Shown piece by piece: positions 22,485 to 34,359 of a DNA stretch of 64,000 nucleotides. The stretch comes from Asterias amurensis (taxonomy: Eukaryota > Echinodermata > Asteroidea > Forcipulatida > Asteriidae). Within the stretch, counting starts at the first letter, position 1, and every line of letters starts with the position of its first letter. Under the pieces are notes generated by a model. It searched no databases and was not told the origin of the DNA. It saw nothing but the letters and a program-made list of their open reading frames with translations. Position numbers and translations under genes: made by a program. The DNA is taken from contig NC_092661.1 in the NCBI RefSeq assembly GCF_032118995.1, forward strand, positions 16,191,006 to 16,255,005, read 5' to 3'.

Positions 22485-23550
22485 AATTGAATTTCCAACG
22501 GGAGAATTTACATGAGTAATTTCAATGAATGCATTTTAATTGGATGCTTTTTGAAATTAAAGAAATTAAACAAATTGATGAGATATTTGTCATGTACTTG
22601 TCCCCTAACACTGTTCACGAGGGCAGTTTCAAACTGGCAATGATAGGCAACCAGATTTATCTCCATGAAGAAAAGGCGCGCAAGTTTAAATTTTCACCTG
22701 GGGGCAAAATATTTCTTCAAGGACAAACTGACTCATGCGTGTCACCCTCTAAAAAAATTCCGGGGGATTATAAGCGATCTCTGACAACAGAAAATATGTA
22801 ATAAAAATAAGAGGCTTGTAAAAGTTGCCTTGTTTGATAATGTGAAAACCCAATACTAGATTTGATGATTGTTGGAGTGGAGAGGTCTGCGCGAGCCTGC
22901 CTGTCCAATCCCAGATGTTTATTCAAAGGGATCACGGTTGAACTTACAAAGCGATTACGTCCTTGCTTCACTTTGTACAAGACCAGTGGGTATATAGCGC
23001 TAAACAAAATATTATTCAGCCCAAACAACATTTTTGAGAATGGGTAGAATGTTTTTGTGTCAAAAATTTGTCAAAACTTTGGTGGGAACGCTGTCTTTTT
23101 CATACCGCCGGTAAATCATTGTAAATTATGTTGTAATTAATTATTCGTCCGAGGGAAAGAAATAGTACAATAAGGATTAAAATATAATACGACACAAAAA
23201 CATGTTATCAGTAAATATACAAATAAATATATAGATAAACAAACAAATACTATTTTAAAAACACAATGGGGCGAAAAGCTATCTCGACGGCTATTTCGTG
23301 TTTAATTTCAACAATTTAGAGGTTGGTCGATTATTGTTTTATGCTCATTTCTCATAGTCTTCTCTTCAATTTTACCTCAAAGTGAAATACATGAAACAGC
23401 CGTCTTTACATAACAGACTAAAAATACAACAAAATGAAGTCTACTGCGTGTGTAATTAATGTGCTACCACTCAAAATATTAAATCTACATGCACCATAAT
23501 TATAATATTAGCTCTACCATGAACTTCTTCATGAACAACAGCAAATGTTT
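22485..23550. other. Gene-free stretch with one doubtful frame
   Basis: A 90-codon plus-strand frame at 22529-22801 has no splice sites or motif I recognise. Otherwise nothing seen. Confidence 0.4.
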
Positions 23551-23554
23551 TTGA

Positions 23555-23733
23555 ATAGACCTTTATCACGGCGTGGTCATCTTGATTTTACTCCATTACA
23601 ACTCATTGTAACCAAACTGAGGTCGGACGAAATAATAGTCGGGTGCCATGTTTGTGCAATGAATGTTAGCATTTATTACTGTTATTGGAAACAGGGAACA
23701 TGACCAAGATGGTGACAGCATGAAAAAGGTCTG
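23555..23733. mobile_element. MITE, TAGACCTTTATCACGG family, copy 1
   Basis: Opposite orientation to 55364-55541. Shares TCATCTTGATTTTACTCCAT and CATGACCAAGATGGTGACAG with it. Confidence 0.8.
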
Positions 23734-23779
23734 CCCAGTGAAAGACATTGCTAACAATAAAACGCCAACAAAAGTAACA

Positions 23780-23904
23780 GGGCCCAGTTTCATGGCACTG
23801 CTTACCGCGAAATTCTGCGCTTATAAACGTATCATGGAATATTGTGTGCCACAAGGGTTAAGTAAGCGCAGAATTCTGTGGTAGAGGCATGCAATTGGGC
23901 CCTG
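23780..23904. mobile_element. GGCCCAATTTCATGG foldback repeat, short
   Basis: CAGGGCCCAGTTTCATGGC and inverse GCATGCAATTGGGCCCTG. Confidence 0.75.
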
Positions 23905-24679
23905 ATTGGGACAGGGATTTTTTCTGGCCATCATGATGTTACCTAGCCTATATCGTTTATATCTTTAAATATTTATTAATATTTTTCATGTTTACATTTT
24001 TAATAATTTTCAGTGATCTCGTTGTGTTTCTATTTGTCATTATTTTGTTTACACACACACGAACAAAAACATTTCTAGGGGACTGATAGTAGGCCTTTAC
24101 ATAAAACCTCAACACTCGACCAAGGAAAAATCTGTAGGAATTGAATGTTTAGGTAAATAAAAACCTCAACTCAAACCAAACTCTTTTCCTCATATTATAC
24201 TAATAATTATCTTATGATGGTGGCGTTTCTCAGCGTGCGGTAGTTACGAAAGAGCGGGTATTGACGGCAGATACATGTTAACGCGGGAACCTTCAATAAC
24301 TCTAAGGATTTCTGCGCACGCTTGGATGAAGATGTTTCCCTTTGTGTTGTGTAACCATGGTGATGGGGAGTAAGACGTCAAAGGGGGGGGGACGTTTCGG
24401 GATCCCTTGAAGAAGACAATTTGGTCTTATTTGTGTGAATTGCAGTTTGTGACTGAAATTCATCCACTTAATTAAGTGTATTTGTCTTACAGAAATCTGA
24501 ACATGAAATCTAGACCTACTTTATATTAGGGGAAGGCTCCACAGTTAATTTGTCTTTAGCCATGATCGGTCCTCAGTCTTTCAAAATTAAAAGAGTCATT
24601 TGGAGCAATATGGATTATTTAAAGGGAATTTCATTTCTTAAGGATGTATCATAAACAGATGAACATCGAATTTCTTTTC

Positions 24680-25018
24680 TTAAAGACAGTGGACACTATT
24701 GGTAATTGTCAAAGACTAGCCTTCACAGTTGGTGTATCTCAACATATGCATAAAATAACAAACCTGTGCGAGATAATAATGAAAGAAAAAACACCCTTGT
24801 CACACGAAGTAGTGTGCGTTTAGATGGTTGATTTCGAGACCTGGGTCTCGCAATCAAATTCTTGGAAAATTACTTCTTTCTCGAAAAGTATGGCACTTCA
24901 GAGGGAGCCGTTTCTCACAATGTTTTGTGCTATCAACCTCTCCCCATACTCGTCACCAAGTAAGGTTTTATGCTAATAAATATTTTGAGTAATTACCAAT
25001 AGTGTCCACTGCCTTTAA
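24680..25018. mobile_element. TTAA MITE, family A
   Basis: TTAA ends. The middle is shortened, including the central stem. Confidence 0.86.
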
Positions 25019-25209
25019 GGATGTATAAGGTGAACATGTGTAAAGGATGCTTGATGTCATCATTTCAGTTTGGTTCCCTCGCATATTTATTGGGTCTGAG
25101 TGCTCATCGGCAAGCGGTTTATGGCAAGTGTTTGTTTTCTAGGGTGACCCACCTTTCAATTAACTTTAGAATTTTAATTTAAAAGTACTGAGTATACAGT
25201 GGTAAAACA

Positions 25210-25280
25210 CATCGGTGTATGGGTAAAAAACCAAAATTAATATTCTTTATCCCCGATGCAAATTTAACATCTATTAAAAA
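25210..25280. mobile_element. Short LINE relic
   Basis: About 60 bases (GGTAAAAAACCAAAATTAAT onward) nearly repeat 3650-3712 in the 3' part of the CR1-like element. It is too short to orient independently. Confidence 0.5.
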
Positions 25281-25443
25281 AAACTTTAGAATTAGTAAGC
25301 AGATTCAGATAAATGAACTTCCTTGCCCAATTTTAACTCTTTAGTTGGCGCTTTATCCTACAGAAAAGTAAAGGAATTTCATCAATAAAACCATAATTGA
25401 TTCCTTCGGTTACAACAAATTACATAACTAGGAGACCACCGAC

Positions 25444-25622
25444 TATAGGCCCTTTTCGAAACGACTGGATTTGGCTTTGGATTCGGCTCAGGTTAGCTTG
25501 GCCCCGCGATTGGTTTGACAATTGCGCGTGCTTTGCGTATTACGCGCCTAGGATTTCAGACGAGAGGACGGTGCCTGAAACCGAATCCAAAGCCGACGCC
25601 GTGGTTTCGAAAAAGGCCTATA
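25444..25622. mobile_element. Foldback MITE, TTTTCGAAACGACTGG family, copy 2
   Basis: Second copy of 12904-13074, flanked by TATAGGCC/GGCCTATA. Confidence 0.85.
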
Positions 25623-25699
25623 ATATCCATTTTAATCCACCATCAAACCCCGGAAGGCCGCCATCTATGGACAAATCAGATTAGTCTATAGTCTCCTTT

Positions 25700-26038
25700 A
25701 AACAAAAAAAAAACATTTATAAAGAATCAAAATTTTAAATTGATTAGGTAAACATTATTAATTAAGTTTAGTAATTATTAATTAAAAGCACACGCATAGA
25801 CATAGAGTCACCTTAATTAGTATGAATTGCGTAGTTGCGAATTGCGAATTGTTCTGATGGCAAAGTGTTTATTTACTATCGATATTTCCAGCTAAATTTC
25901 GATAAATTATTTTACTGTGTAATAGTAATACTTTGATTTGTATAAATTTTGTCTGGTCCAGACTTTTATTGTTGTGCTTTTCCAGCGCCTTGAGGCCGAT
26001 TCTTTCTGCTATTTGTTTTTGCGCTTTATAAAAATCTC

Positions 26039-26074
<36 letters not shown>

Positions 26075-27335
26075 AACAAACTATACGAATATTAATCATA
26101 TATTATTTTATCAAAAAGGTAAACAGCAAGTTTTAAATTGCTGTTTACCATTTTGATAAATTAATAGTATATTCTACCCCATAATGGATGGTGCAACATT
26201 GGTTACAGGGAATGAATCTGTCAAGAAAATAATATCATTAAACCATTAGTATAATATAAGTTTTAACTTATTATACTAATGGTTTGATGATATTATTTTC
26301 AATTTTCCCCCTTTGTCAAATTTTCTTTGTTTTCTCAATCAAGCCAAAAGACCGTCATTTTTTGAAAATGTTAACCAATTTGACATCGAGAAATCTTTTT
26401 GCCATAGTACTGATGAGGATATATCAATGAACTACCCAATTTAGAGTTGTTTAAGTGGGCCCAACTTCATAAAGTTGTGTACTGGTAGGCGAATTGCGTA
26501 CTATGGCGGAAACATATGCGACGCCTAAAGCAACAGTTTATTTCCTAAGCGAATGAGAAAGCCCACACTTATCTTCTTTTGCCATAGTGAACTAAAAACC
26601 ATACTCTCTTTAATGAAAACCCACTATTTTTGTCCGCAAATACCGCTCTCTTGAAAAAAAGAGCCATATGGCGTACAACTCTTATAAAAGTGAAAAATGG
26701 GTACTTTCAACTCGATTTAGAGTGAGGTTCGTTCCAAAAGTGTGATGCCGAGTAACTTTCACTCTCAAAAGAGTGAAAATGCCATCACTCGGACAAGAGA
26801 GTGGAATGATCACTCGTTTACACTTAGAGAGTGCAATACTTGAGGGCAATGGCATATACCTTATATCATTTTGTTAAAAAAAAAAAAAAAAAATCGGAGG
26901 AAGGAAGGTGGCGGGGGGTGTAAATCACGTAATAATTATAAACTTAACAAAATAAAATTAGCATCAAACATTTTGGCACGTGAATGAAAACCAAATCCTT
27001 TAAGACTAGGATGGTGAGATTACAGGCGACACAGAGTGATAAACCCAGGTCACATTAAAGTAGGTCTTCTTGTAAAAGTGCCACGGGGGGGGGGGGGTGG
27101 TGGGGGTGGGGATGGTTGTTTTGAATGTTGTTCAGTCCTTGTAAAAGCCGATCCTTTTATATACTGCGGCCGATTGCGACTGTTCCTCGGCCATTGTAGA
27201 GATGGGATTCGAACCCGAGTCCACAATGATAGAAAACATACATCTTTATAGTCTTATGTCAGTGTGTTAATATCTTTGTAAGTGGCTGGGGGTGGGGGGG
27301 GGGTCGGGAGGGGTGTTGTATGGCAAGTGGTTTAG
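25700..27335. other. Gene-free stretch downstream of secreted protein gene B
   Basis: AT-rich. Contains two short perfect inverted repeats (TATTATTTTATCAAAAAGG near 26100 and ATTAGTATAATATAAG near 26255), G-runs at 27085-27100, and a tRNA-like B box GGATTCGAACCCGAG at 27206. Confidence 0.45.
26038..26072. repeat. ATT microsatellite
   Basis: About 11 ATT units after GCGCTTTATAAAAATCTC, probably the tail of a worn retroposon. Confidence 0.8.
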
Positions 27336-27340
27336 GGGGT

Positions 27341-28090
27341 TTAAAGGGTAGCAGTGGCCAAAATGGCCGCGGCAAAGGTAGCCATCATCGTCGCCACGAG
27401 AGACGAGGCCCCGTCGCAGACTTCCTTGTCATAGTCGCCTTCGAAACAAGGAATCTCAACACCGTCGACACATTCCCCGTCGGGTTTCCCGGTCATTCCG
27501 GAGTCGATCCCACGGTGCAGGGCCTGAAAGACGTCATCCCTCGGCTCGGTCAGGGCACCAGACTCCTGGTTGACGTTGACGATCTTAAACATGGTGGTCT
27601 CGTTGTTCATCTCCGTGTTGTACTTCTCCATGAACAACACGTACTTCTTGCCCTTTTCGAGAGTGTGGGCTTTGCAGTTGACCTTCTCAAGGATGATGGT
27701 GATGTTCTGACCCGCGTCAGGGACGGTCATGTTGCCGTCGTTGGCGCCGCCATGGTGGTCGCTGTCGTCGTCAGCAGCATCGTCACCGGTGGCCGGGGCG
27801 TCGCCTGTCTGCGGTGGGGCTCCCTCATCGTCATCCATTGATGATTCGTCACCCTTCTTCAACCAGCAGGAGATATTGACCACGACTTGGGTATTAGTGG
27901 CTGTGGCGTTCCCAGATGGCATCAATGGCATCTCGTTGGTGACCACCTGAATGAAGGCGATCCACTTTGCCTCCATGGCTCGCTGTTCCAAGGTTTTGGA
28001 CTCCCAGTCCTCACCTGTGCATGGTGTGTTGGCCGATGCGGCGGCGAGCAGCACGGTAGCCACTACGGCAAGATAATTGATAAAGACCAT
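27341..28090 (-). CDS. Secreted, probably GPI-anchored protein B (paralogue of 13661-14254)
   Basis: 249 residues from the ATG at 28090. The frame stays open to 28117 but with no ATG, and MVFINYLAVVATVLLAAASA is a clean signal peptide. The ectodomain has NTPC at its start, EQRAMEAKWIAFIQV (matching EERARQAELVVYGTV in protein A), several N-glycosylation sequons and an acidic Asp/Pro/Gly-rich insert at about residues 85-120 absent from A. The C-terminal signature aligns closely with A: GALTEP, HRGIDSGM, DGVEIPCFEGDYDKEVC. It then ends in a hydrophobic Ala-rich tail fitting a GPI signal. Same strand as A, about 13 kb upstream of it, so probably an old tandem duplication. Function unknown. Confidence 0.78.
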   Translation of the reverse strand: MVFINYLAVVATVLLAAASANTPCTGEDWESKTLEQRAMEAKWIAFIQVVTNEMPLMPSGNATATNTQVVVNISCWLKKGDESSMDDDEGAPPQTGDAPATGDDAADDDSDHHGGANDGNMTVPDAGQNITIILEKVNCKAHTLEKGKKYVLFMEKYNTEMNNETTMFKIVNVNQESGALTEPRDDVFQALHRGIDSGMTGKPDGECVDGVEIPCFEGDYDKEVCDGASSLVATMMATFAAAILATATL

Positions 28091-28422
28091 TGTATCGATT
28101 GACTCGTCAAGGGGCACGAAGCAAAACTCTTATGTCTGTAAATATATCAAAACAATTAACATGCTGGATTTAATTATTTGAAATATATGATACATTGAAG
28201 ACTAGCATCTTCAACTGAGTTCCTAAACGTAAGAAATGCTGCCACAGGACAGATTTTAACGACATGGTCCCAATTTTATAAAGCTGTTTACCTTTGTTTA
28301 ACATTTCTTAAATTGTATATTCCAATTACGGATCACATTTTGCCTGTGTGGCGGACATTGTTCTTGACTTTTCGACGATTTCTAAAAAACGCAACCACAT
28401 TTTGAACGGGTATACTTTCCCT

Positions 28423-28883
28423 TTAAAGGGAAGGTATATGTTTGGTAATTGTCAAAGACCAGTGTTCTTACTTGGTGTATCCCATCATAAGCATAAAATA
28501 ACAAGCCTGTGAAAATTTGGGCTCAATTGGTCATCGAAGTTACGAGACAATGATGAGAGAAAAAAACACCCTTGTTTGACAAATTTGTGTGCTTTCAGAT
28601 AGGAATAAAAGACTTCTAGCTAGAAGTCATTTATTATTTTAGTGAGAAATTACCTTCTTTCTAAAAAAAATACGTTACTTCAGAGGGAGTTGTTTCCCAC
28701 AATGTTTTATACTATCAACAGCTCTCCAATGCTCGTTAATAATTGCATTTCTGCGCCTTGAACACCCAGCAGGGTGGATATGTGCGCATTACAAGTCTTA
28801 TTATTATTATTATTATTATTATTATTAGTTTTTAAGTTAATATTTTTTTTTTAGTAACTACCAAACGTGTATCTTCCCTTTAA
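28423..28883. mobile_element. TTAA MITE, AGGGAAGGT-ended subfamily
   Basis: Family A interior but different ends (TTAA-AGGGAAGGTATATGTTTG and CTTCCCTTTAA). A LINE 3' tail with ATT repeats is inserted at about 28750-28825. Confidence 0.7.
28750..28825 (+). mobile_element. LINE 3' tail inside a TTAA MITE
   Basis: The 3'UTR GCGCCTTGAACACCCAGCAG followed by an ATT microsatellite interrupts the right half of the MITE at 28423-28883. The LINE tail therefore inserted after the MITE. Confidence 0.6.
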
Positions 28884-28887
28884 AGGC

Positions 28888-29027
28888 ACTGGAGTCGATT
28901 TCACAAAAAGTTAGGACTAGTCCTAGGAGATATACACATTGCATTGATATTCCTAAGTTAGGACGAGTAACTGGTCCTAACTCGAGAAAAGAATAGTCCT
29001 AACTCTTTGTGAAATCCACCCCTGGAC
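28888..29027. mobile_element. CWG hairpin MITE
   Basis: CTG target repeat both sides, same ends and interior as 3086-3238. Confidence 0.85.
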
Positions 29028-29372
29028 CCGTTTTGGTAGTTTTCAAAGATCAGTGTCCCAACTTGTTGTATCCCATGAAGCATGAAATAACAAACCTGTG
29101 AAAATGTTTACTCAATTGGTCACCAAAGTTACAAGGAAATAGTGAGAGAAAAAAATATCATTTTTGCCCAAATTTGTTTGCTATAAGATGCCTAAAAAGG
29201 GCTTCAGGCCTGAAGTGTTAAGTGAGAAATTACCTGCCTCAAAAACTACGTTACTTCAGATGGAACCGTTTCTCACAACGTTTGATAATGTGATGTTTAC
29301 ATACTCCATTGCTCAATTTTAAGCTTACAATTAACTTGATTAATTACCAAAAGTAATTACCAGTGCCTTTAA
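29025..29372. mobile_element. MITE, diverged family A relative
   Basis: Shares the internal CAAACCTGTGAAAATG and CTCAATTGGTCACC blocks and ends AGTGCCTTTAA. The left end is worn. Confidence 0.55.
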
Positions 29373-29761
29373 CGAAGTTTCCAAATAAATATTATTGCCA
29401 AACGTTTCCAGCGCCTTTTAAACAAACTCAAATATAAGAACACTTTAAAGGCCAGTTTTCGATTGAATGGAGGGTAGTATTGTACATATCTGTTATTACT
29501 CCCGAAAAATAATCCATAAAAAAAACACTGTCTGAGTAGCATTTAACTGCAGTAACGCTTCGCATATTAAACTTTGGCATACAAATTGATATGTGTTTAC
29601 ATATAATTATTCGAAGCGAATATTTCTGAAAATGCTTTATAACTAGGCCTATAGCGTAGGCTTTTAAACCAAAAATGATTACCAAACGTAGGCCCATACA
29701 TTCCCTTGAATATTGTGTGGTCTTTTTTTGTCCATATTGCTGGGGATAATGTATGTTTAAT

Positions 29762-30132
29762 TTAAAGCCATTGGACACTTTCGGTAATCAGTGTTGTCCA
29801 AAGGCCCACACTTCGTGAATCACAACTTATATAAAATAACAAACCTGTGAAAGTTTAGGTTCAATCGGTCATCGGAGTCGGGAGAAAATAACGGGAAAAC
29901 CCACCCTTGTTTCCGCGCGTTTCGCCGTGTCATGACATGTGTTTGAAATAAATCCGTAATTCTCGACAAGAATTGATAATTGTTTAATGTTTTCTCAAAA
30001 AGTAAAGCATTTCATGGAATAATATTTCAAGAGAAGTCTTTCACCATTACCTTCTGTAAACCCTGTGTAAGTTATTTGTAAATCTGTGAACTTTTATTTA
30101 TTTTTCTGTTCCGAAAGTGTATAATGGCTTTA
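29762..30132. mobile_element. TTAA MITE, AGCCATTGG-ended subfamily
   Basis: TTAA-AGCCATTGGACACTTTCGG to TATAATGGC-TTTAA. The left interior is like family A (AACAAACCTGTGAAAG). Confidence 0.75.
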
Positions 30133-30667
30133 ATAATTTTATGTTTTATAATTATGATAGTTGATGTCGATAGTAATGCAGTTATAAACACAACGCAGAC
30201 TGAATCGGGCGGGCTGCATTGACCTTTAGTCGGTGAAGTGGTTTAAAGGAGTAATATTTCTGTACATTTTGTTCATATATATTTAACTCACTTATGAAGG
30301 AGGTAGTAACGCCAAATCGGAGATAAACAACAAAATAATGAAAATTAACATTTCTAAAAGGTTAGACAAACAGAACCTCAAAATTTCTTAAGCAACTAAA
30401 GCAAGAGGTAAACAATGCAATTATGTGATGAGTTGTTAGAACAAGAATGATATTTCAAGCAGTTTGCAGAGAGGATTGGTTCCACTATAATGGTCTGTCC
30501 ATGACAATCAAAAACCTCTTAAGGGGAGATCTTTAACAGTAAAATGTCACAGTTTGCCTGGCGATGGCGCATCCCCATTGTCGTTTCATAATGAGTATTC
30601 CATATTCTGGATTACAATGCTTGACCTTCGTAGACTGTTCTGAAACGCAATTTTGAGTAGGTGATGC

Positions 30668-30681
30668 GTTGCCATGGCGAC
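30668..30681. promoter_or_regulatory. X-box-like palindrome
   Basis: GTTGCCATGGCGAC differs from the RFX consensus at one position. No ciliary gene is recognised beside it. Confidence 0.3.
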
Positions 30682-30871
30682 GGGTCGTGTTTATCCGACT
30701 GGAATCTGACGCAGGATGAAGGAGGAATGGGCGTTGTTCGTTGGTGTTATTGTTGTTGCCATTGCAGTTCGTTGTTGTCATCTTCTATGTGTCGTTGGTT
30801 TGGTTGTGGTTGTTGGCGTTTAAAAAAAAATGTCGTACGTACAGGAGATGGTATAGTATTGTTGTTGATAA

Positions 30872-30881
30872 ATTTGATGTT

Positions 30882-30912
<31 letters not shown>

Positions 30913-30922
30913 CTGCTGCTGC

Positions 30923-31003
<81 letters not shown>

Positions 31004-31080
31004 ATTCGTCGTCGTTGTCGTTCTTGTTTGTGTTGTTGTTGTTGTTGTTCTTGTTGTTGCTGTTGTTGTTGTTGATATTG
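30872..31080. repeat. TTG / TCG trinucleotide tract
   Basis: TTG repeats with a short TGC block, then about 14 TCG units (from about 30966), then mixed TTG. Gives false poly-amino-acid frames. Confidence 0.95.
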
Positions 31081-31109
31081 CTGTTTTCATTTTTTATTTC
31101 ACAATAATT

Positions 31110-31930
31110 AATGATCGGCTTATCCAGTCTCCGAAGACTAACACTTGAGCAAGTTTTCCCTTCGCAAAAACCACCAAGTGTTGAGCTCATCAGTCTTTCC
31201 ATTGTTTAATTCCCATAAAGGAAACCAGCTTTGCATCTCAGTTCATGTATTCCACTTGTCTGGGTTTTATTTTTACTGACCATCTTATAAATAATATAAC
31301 AGTCTGACTAACATCACGATGTTTACCGTTTTATAAAGACTAAGCCGTGATTATAATGAGTAAGAGAATCACTGGCGTGTTTTACAAAACAAGGGCAATT
31401 TATCATCGGTAATTGTTGTATTTTTCGAGAAAATTATGAAATATTTTGTATGGTATTATGGGATAATAATAAAGACATGTCAATGAGGTTTCACCGACCT
31501 GTTTATATATTTTGTTTAGCCCGTTACTGCCGAGTAAAACGAGAGAAAAATGTTTAGGATTTTGAGCTGTCAGCCAGACAATATATTTTTTTTCCACCAT
31601 TCAATTCAACCATCAATTCAAAATGATATAAAATTTCACTTTTGTGAAAATCGCATGCCTTGCAAAATGGTTTCACTTTATACTTGGAAATATAATACAT
31701 AACTTAAGTATACTACTTTTAGTTACTTTGAAGTTCTTTAAAATTGTTTTCAAACGTTCGATAAAGATAATCAGATTTGAAATTTCGCAATACAGTTTTG
31801 AAAGAGAGAATTATAAGTGACTGGTAGAATTCGCTCAGAGGGATCAAAGAAAGAGTGGATACCAGACCCAACATCATACACAGTTTTCAGATTAAAATTC
31901 CCCCTTGTCTTTTTCAACCGACCTTTCAAA
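31110..31930. other. Gene-free stretch
   Basis: No exon or repeat recognised; AT-rich. Confidence 0.4.
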
Positions 31931-31934
31931 GGCA

Positions 31935-32090
31935 CTGCCGTCGATTTCACTTAACTCTTCCTAACTTAGGATTAATCTTAGGACTTGAGACGAGTGAAGT
32001 TCCGTATCCAAAGACGTAGGACGCATTGAACACATCCTAAGATAGGACGGGTTACTCGTTCTAACTCGAGATAGGATTATACCAGCCGTC
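31935..32090. mobile_element. CWG hairpin MITE
   Basis: Starts CTG-CCGTCGATTTCAC with the TTAGGAC interior. The right end abuts a second copy at 32086. Confidence 0.7.
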
Positions 32091-32230
32091 GATTTCACCA
32101 AACTCTTCCTAACTTAAGAGATAATCATAGGACTTAGGACGAGTCCCAACCCTGCACTGTAGCATGCAGACCTTAAGAATAATCCTAAGTTAGGACGAGT
32201 TACTCGCCCTAACTCGAGATAGGATCTCTA
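32086..32230. mobile_element. CWG hairpin MITE, second of a pair
   Basis: CAG-CCGTCGATTTCACC start and CTAACTCGAGATAGGATC end; the right terminus is lost. Confidence 0.65.
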
Positions 32231-32334
32231 AATCCTTTTCTTACTGTATTTTCCCCTAAAAATATGATTTGATTGTGCTTGCAGGTTTATGAAGCAACAT
32301 CCTGAAATGGACTTCTCCAATGCCAAGATCAAAA

Positions 32335-32710
32335 CCTCTTTGTTGATTTTAGCATTTTACTTGAAAACGAGTAACGGAGAGCTATTGGTAGTGTAAAACA
32401 TTGTGAGAAATGACTCCCTCTGAGGTAACGTAGTTCTTGAGAAAGAGGTTATTTAGTTCTTGAGAAAGAGGTTTTTTTCTCACTGAAATACATTTTGAAT
32501 CTGAGAAACACTTCAGGCCTGACTTTTATCATGAATCTAAAAAGCACACAACTTGTGCAAGAAGGTGTGTTTTCTTTCGTTCTTTCTTGCACTTTCACCA
32601 TAACCAACGGGGCCCAAGTTTTCACAGATTTGTTATTTTGTGCATATTTATGTTGGATACACCAAGTTAGGACGCTGGTATTTGACAATTAATGCCAAAG
32701 TGCCTTTTAA
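32335..32710. mobile_element. MITE, diverged family A copy
   Basis: The internal blocks of family A are recognisable (GAGAAATGACTCCCTCTGAG, AGGTGTGTTTTCTTTC). Termini are poor. Confidence 0.6.
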
Positions 32711-33551
32711 AGAGAAAGATACCCGTTCAAAATGGTCGCGTTTTTGTTGTTTTTTAGATTACGCCGAAAATCCATAGCAATGTCCACTACACAGGCAAAA
32801 TAGATCCGTGAATACACATTTTGAGAAACGTGTCTGACAGTAACCTTTTTCAGGTTCTCAATTTGAGGGACACAAACCGATATATGTTTGGACGGAGAAA
32901 TTATTGGTTCTTGTGTTTGTGTGCAATTCTGGCAAACCACTCTGCTACTTTCAACCAAAAAGTCCCCATTACGCCTATGTGCATCGGTGAAGACTAACAA
33001 CTTCTTCTAAATCCAATGATGTATTATTATGTGAGGATGAGAATAATATGACAACTGTTCGGAAAAACAAATCAATCGTCACATTCCGACGACTACATTT
33101 TAGTAATCGATCAAAAAATTATTATAATAATTGTATGATACATGGACGCACGCACATTTTTTTTTTTTGAATATCTGTTTTATTATTCATGCACAGCCGA
33201 CGGCATTACATTTAGACATGGCGTCCGTAACAACGCAGTGCCGCCGATGCGACTCCTGATGCGCCTCAGCACAACGTGAACCCGTACAAGAGACGGCATG
33301 TGCTGTTTCTATTGTTGCTACCATTGTTACAAATTATAAATTATGGCAGAAAAAAATCCAACTCGAGCCTTAATTTGGATTGAGCATATTGATTGGAAAT
33401 GGAGGATACATACGGAAGCTTATTGACCATCTTGTTATACCTTATAGTTAATGATATAACATTCGTTGAAACATGGGAAATAAATGCATAGTGTTTTTCT
33501 ATGTTTCAACGAAAAAATATCTAAGTATCATGCATGTAACAGGGTGGTCAT

Positions 33552-33850
33552 TTAAAGGCAATGGACACGTATTCTCACTTTTTGTATCCCAACATATGCA
33601 TAAAATAACAAACCTGTAAACATTTGGGCTCCATTGGTCATCAAAAAAGGAAAGAAAAACGCCTTTGTTGCATTACATTGTGTGCTACCCGGTACATAAT
33701 AAAAGGCCTCAGCTGAAGTCTTTGATTATTAAATGAGTGAGAGAAATTACCTCTTTCTCAAAAACTATTGAGCCGTTTCTCACGATGTTTTATACTACAA
33801 ACAGCTAAAGATTATTTTGCGTATAATCAATAGTTTCCAGTGCCTTTTAG
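33552..33850. mobile_element. TTAA MITE, family A, shortened
   Basis: TTAA-AGGCAATGGACACG start, CAAACCTGTAAACATTTGGG block, AGTGCCTTTTA end. The target repeat is lost on the right. Confidence 0.65.
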
Positions 33851-33939
33851 CTGGATACAAGACGGAGGTTTCCACCATAATAACAAAATGTGGATAATTA
33901 TTATGAAGACACATCAGGCTTACATCGGAACTCCTCATT

Positions 33940-34250
33940 TTAACCATTGGACACTTTCGGTACAGAAAACAAATTAAAAGTTTACAGATTGACAAATAAT
34001 TTACAGGGTTTACAGAAGGTAATGGTGAAAGACTTCTCTTGAAATATTATTCCATGAAATGCTTTACTTTTTGAGAAAACATTAAAACAATATCAATTCT
34101 CGATGTCGATAATTACGAATTTATTTTAAACACATGTCATGACACGGCGAAACATTACTTTCTCCCGACTCCGATGACCGATTGAGCCTAAATTTTCACA
34201 TGTTTGTTATTCTATTATATAAGTTGTGAAACACGAAGTGTGGGCCTTAA
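33940..34250. mobile_element. TTAA MITE, CCATTGG-ended subfamily, inverted copy
   Basis: Inverse of the right part of 29762-30132, starting TTAA-CCATTGGACACTTTCGG. Its other end (GAAACACGAAGTGTGGGCC) adjoins a tandem repeat. Confidence 0.7.
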
Positions 34251-34356
34251 AAAACAAACTGTCTACATCTCGAATTTCCCCCTTCATATTCATTCTGCTT
34301 ACCAACAAACTGTCTACATCTCGAATTTCCCCCTTCATATTCATTCTGCTTACCAT
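34249..34356 (+). repeat. Tandem duplication, unit about 54 bp
   Basis: AAACTGTCTACATCTCGAAT to TTCATTCTGCTTACC appears twice in a row, identical by eye. Confidence 0.85.
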
Positions 34357-34359
34357 TAA

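Noticed and set aside
22529..22801. 90-codon frame as a possible gene
   Set aside because: No motif, no splice sites in phase, AT-rich codons and no similar frame elsewhere; left as undetermined.
27320..27841. Plus-strand 173-codon frame
   Set aside because: Antisense shadow of secreted protein gene B, which has signal peptide, sequons and a paralogue.
28091..28117. Nine-codon N-terminal extension of secreted protein B
   Set aside because: It would need a GTG start; the ATG at 28090 directly opens a signal peptide.
30661..31202. Frames rich in Leu, Val, Asn or Thr runs
   Set aside because: They are translations of the TTG/TCG tract; every frame is open there.
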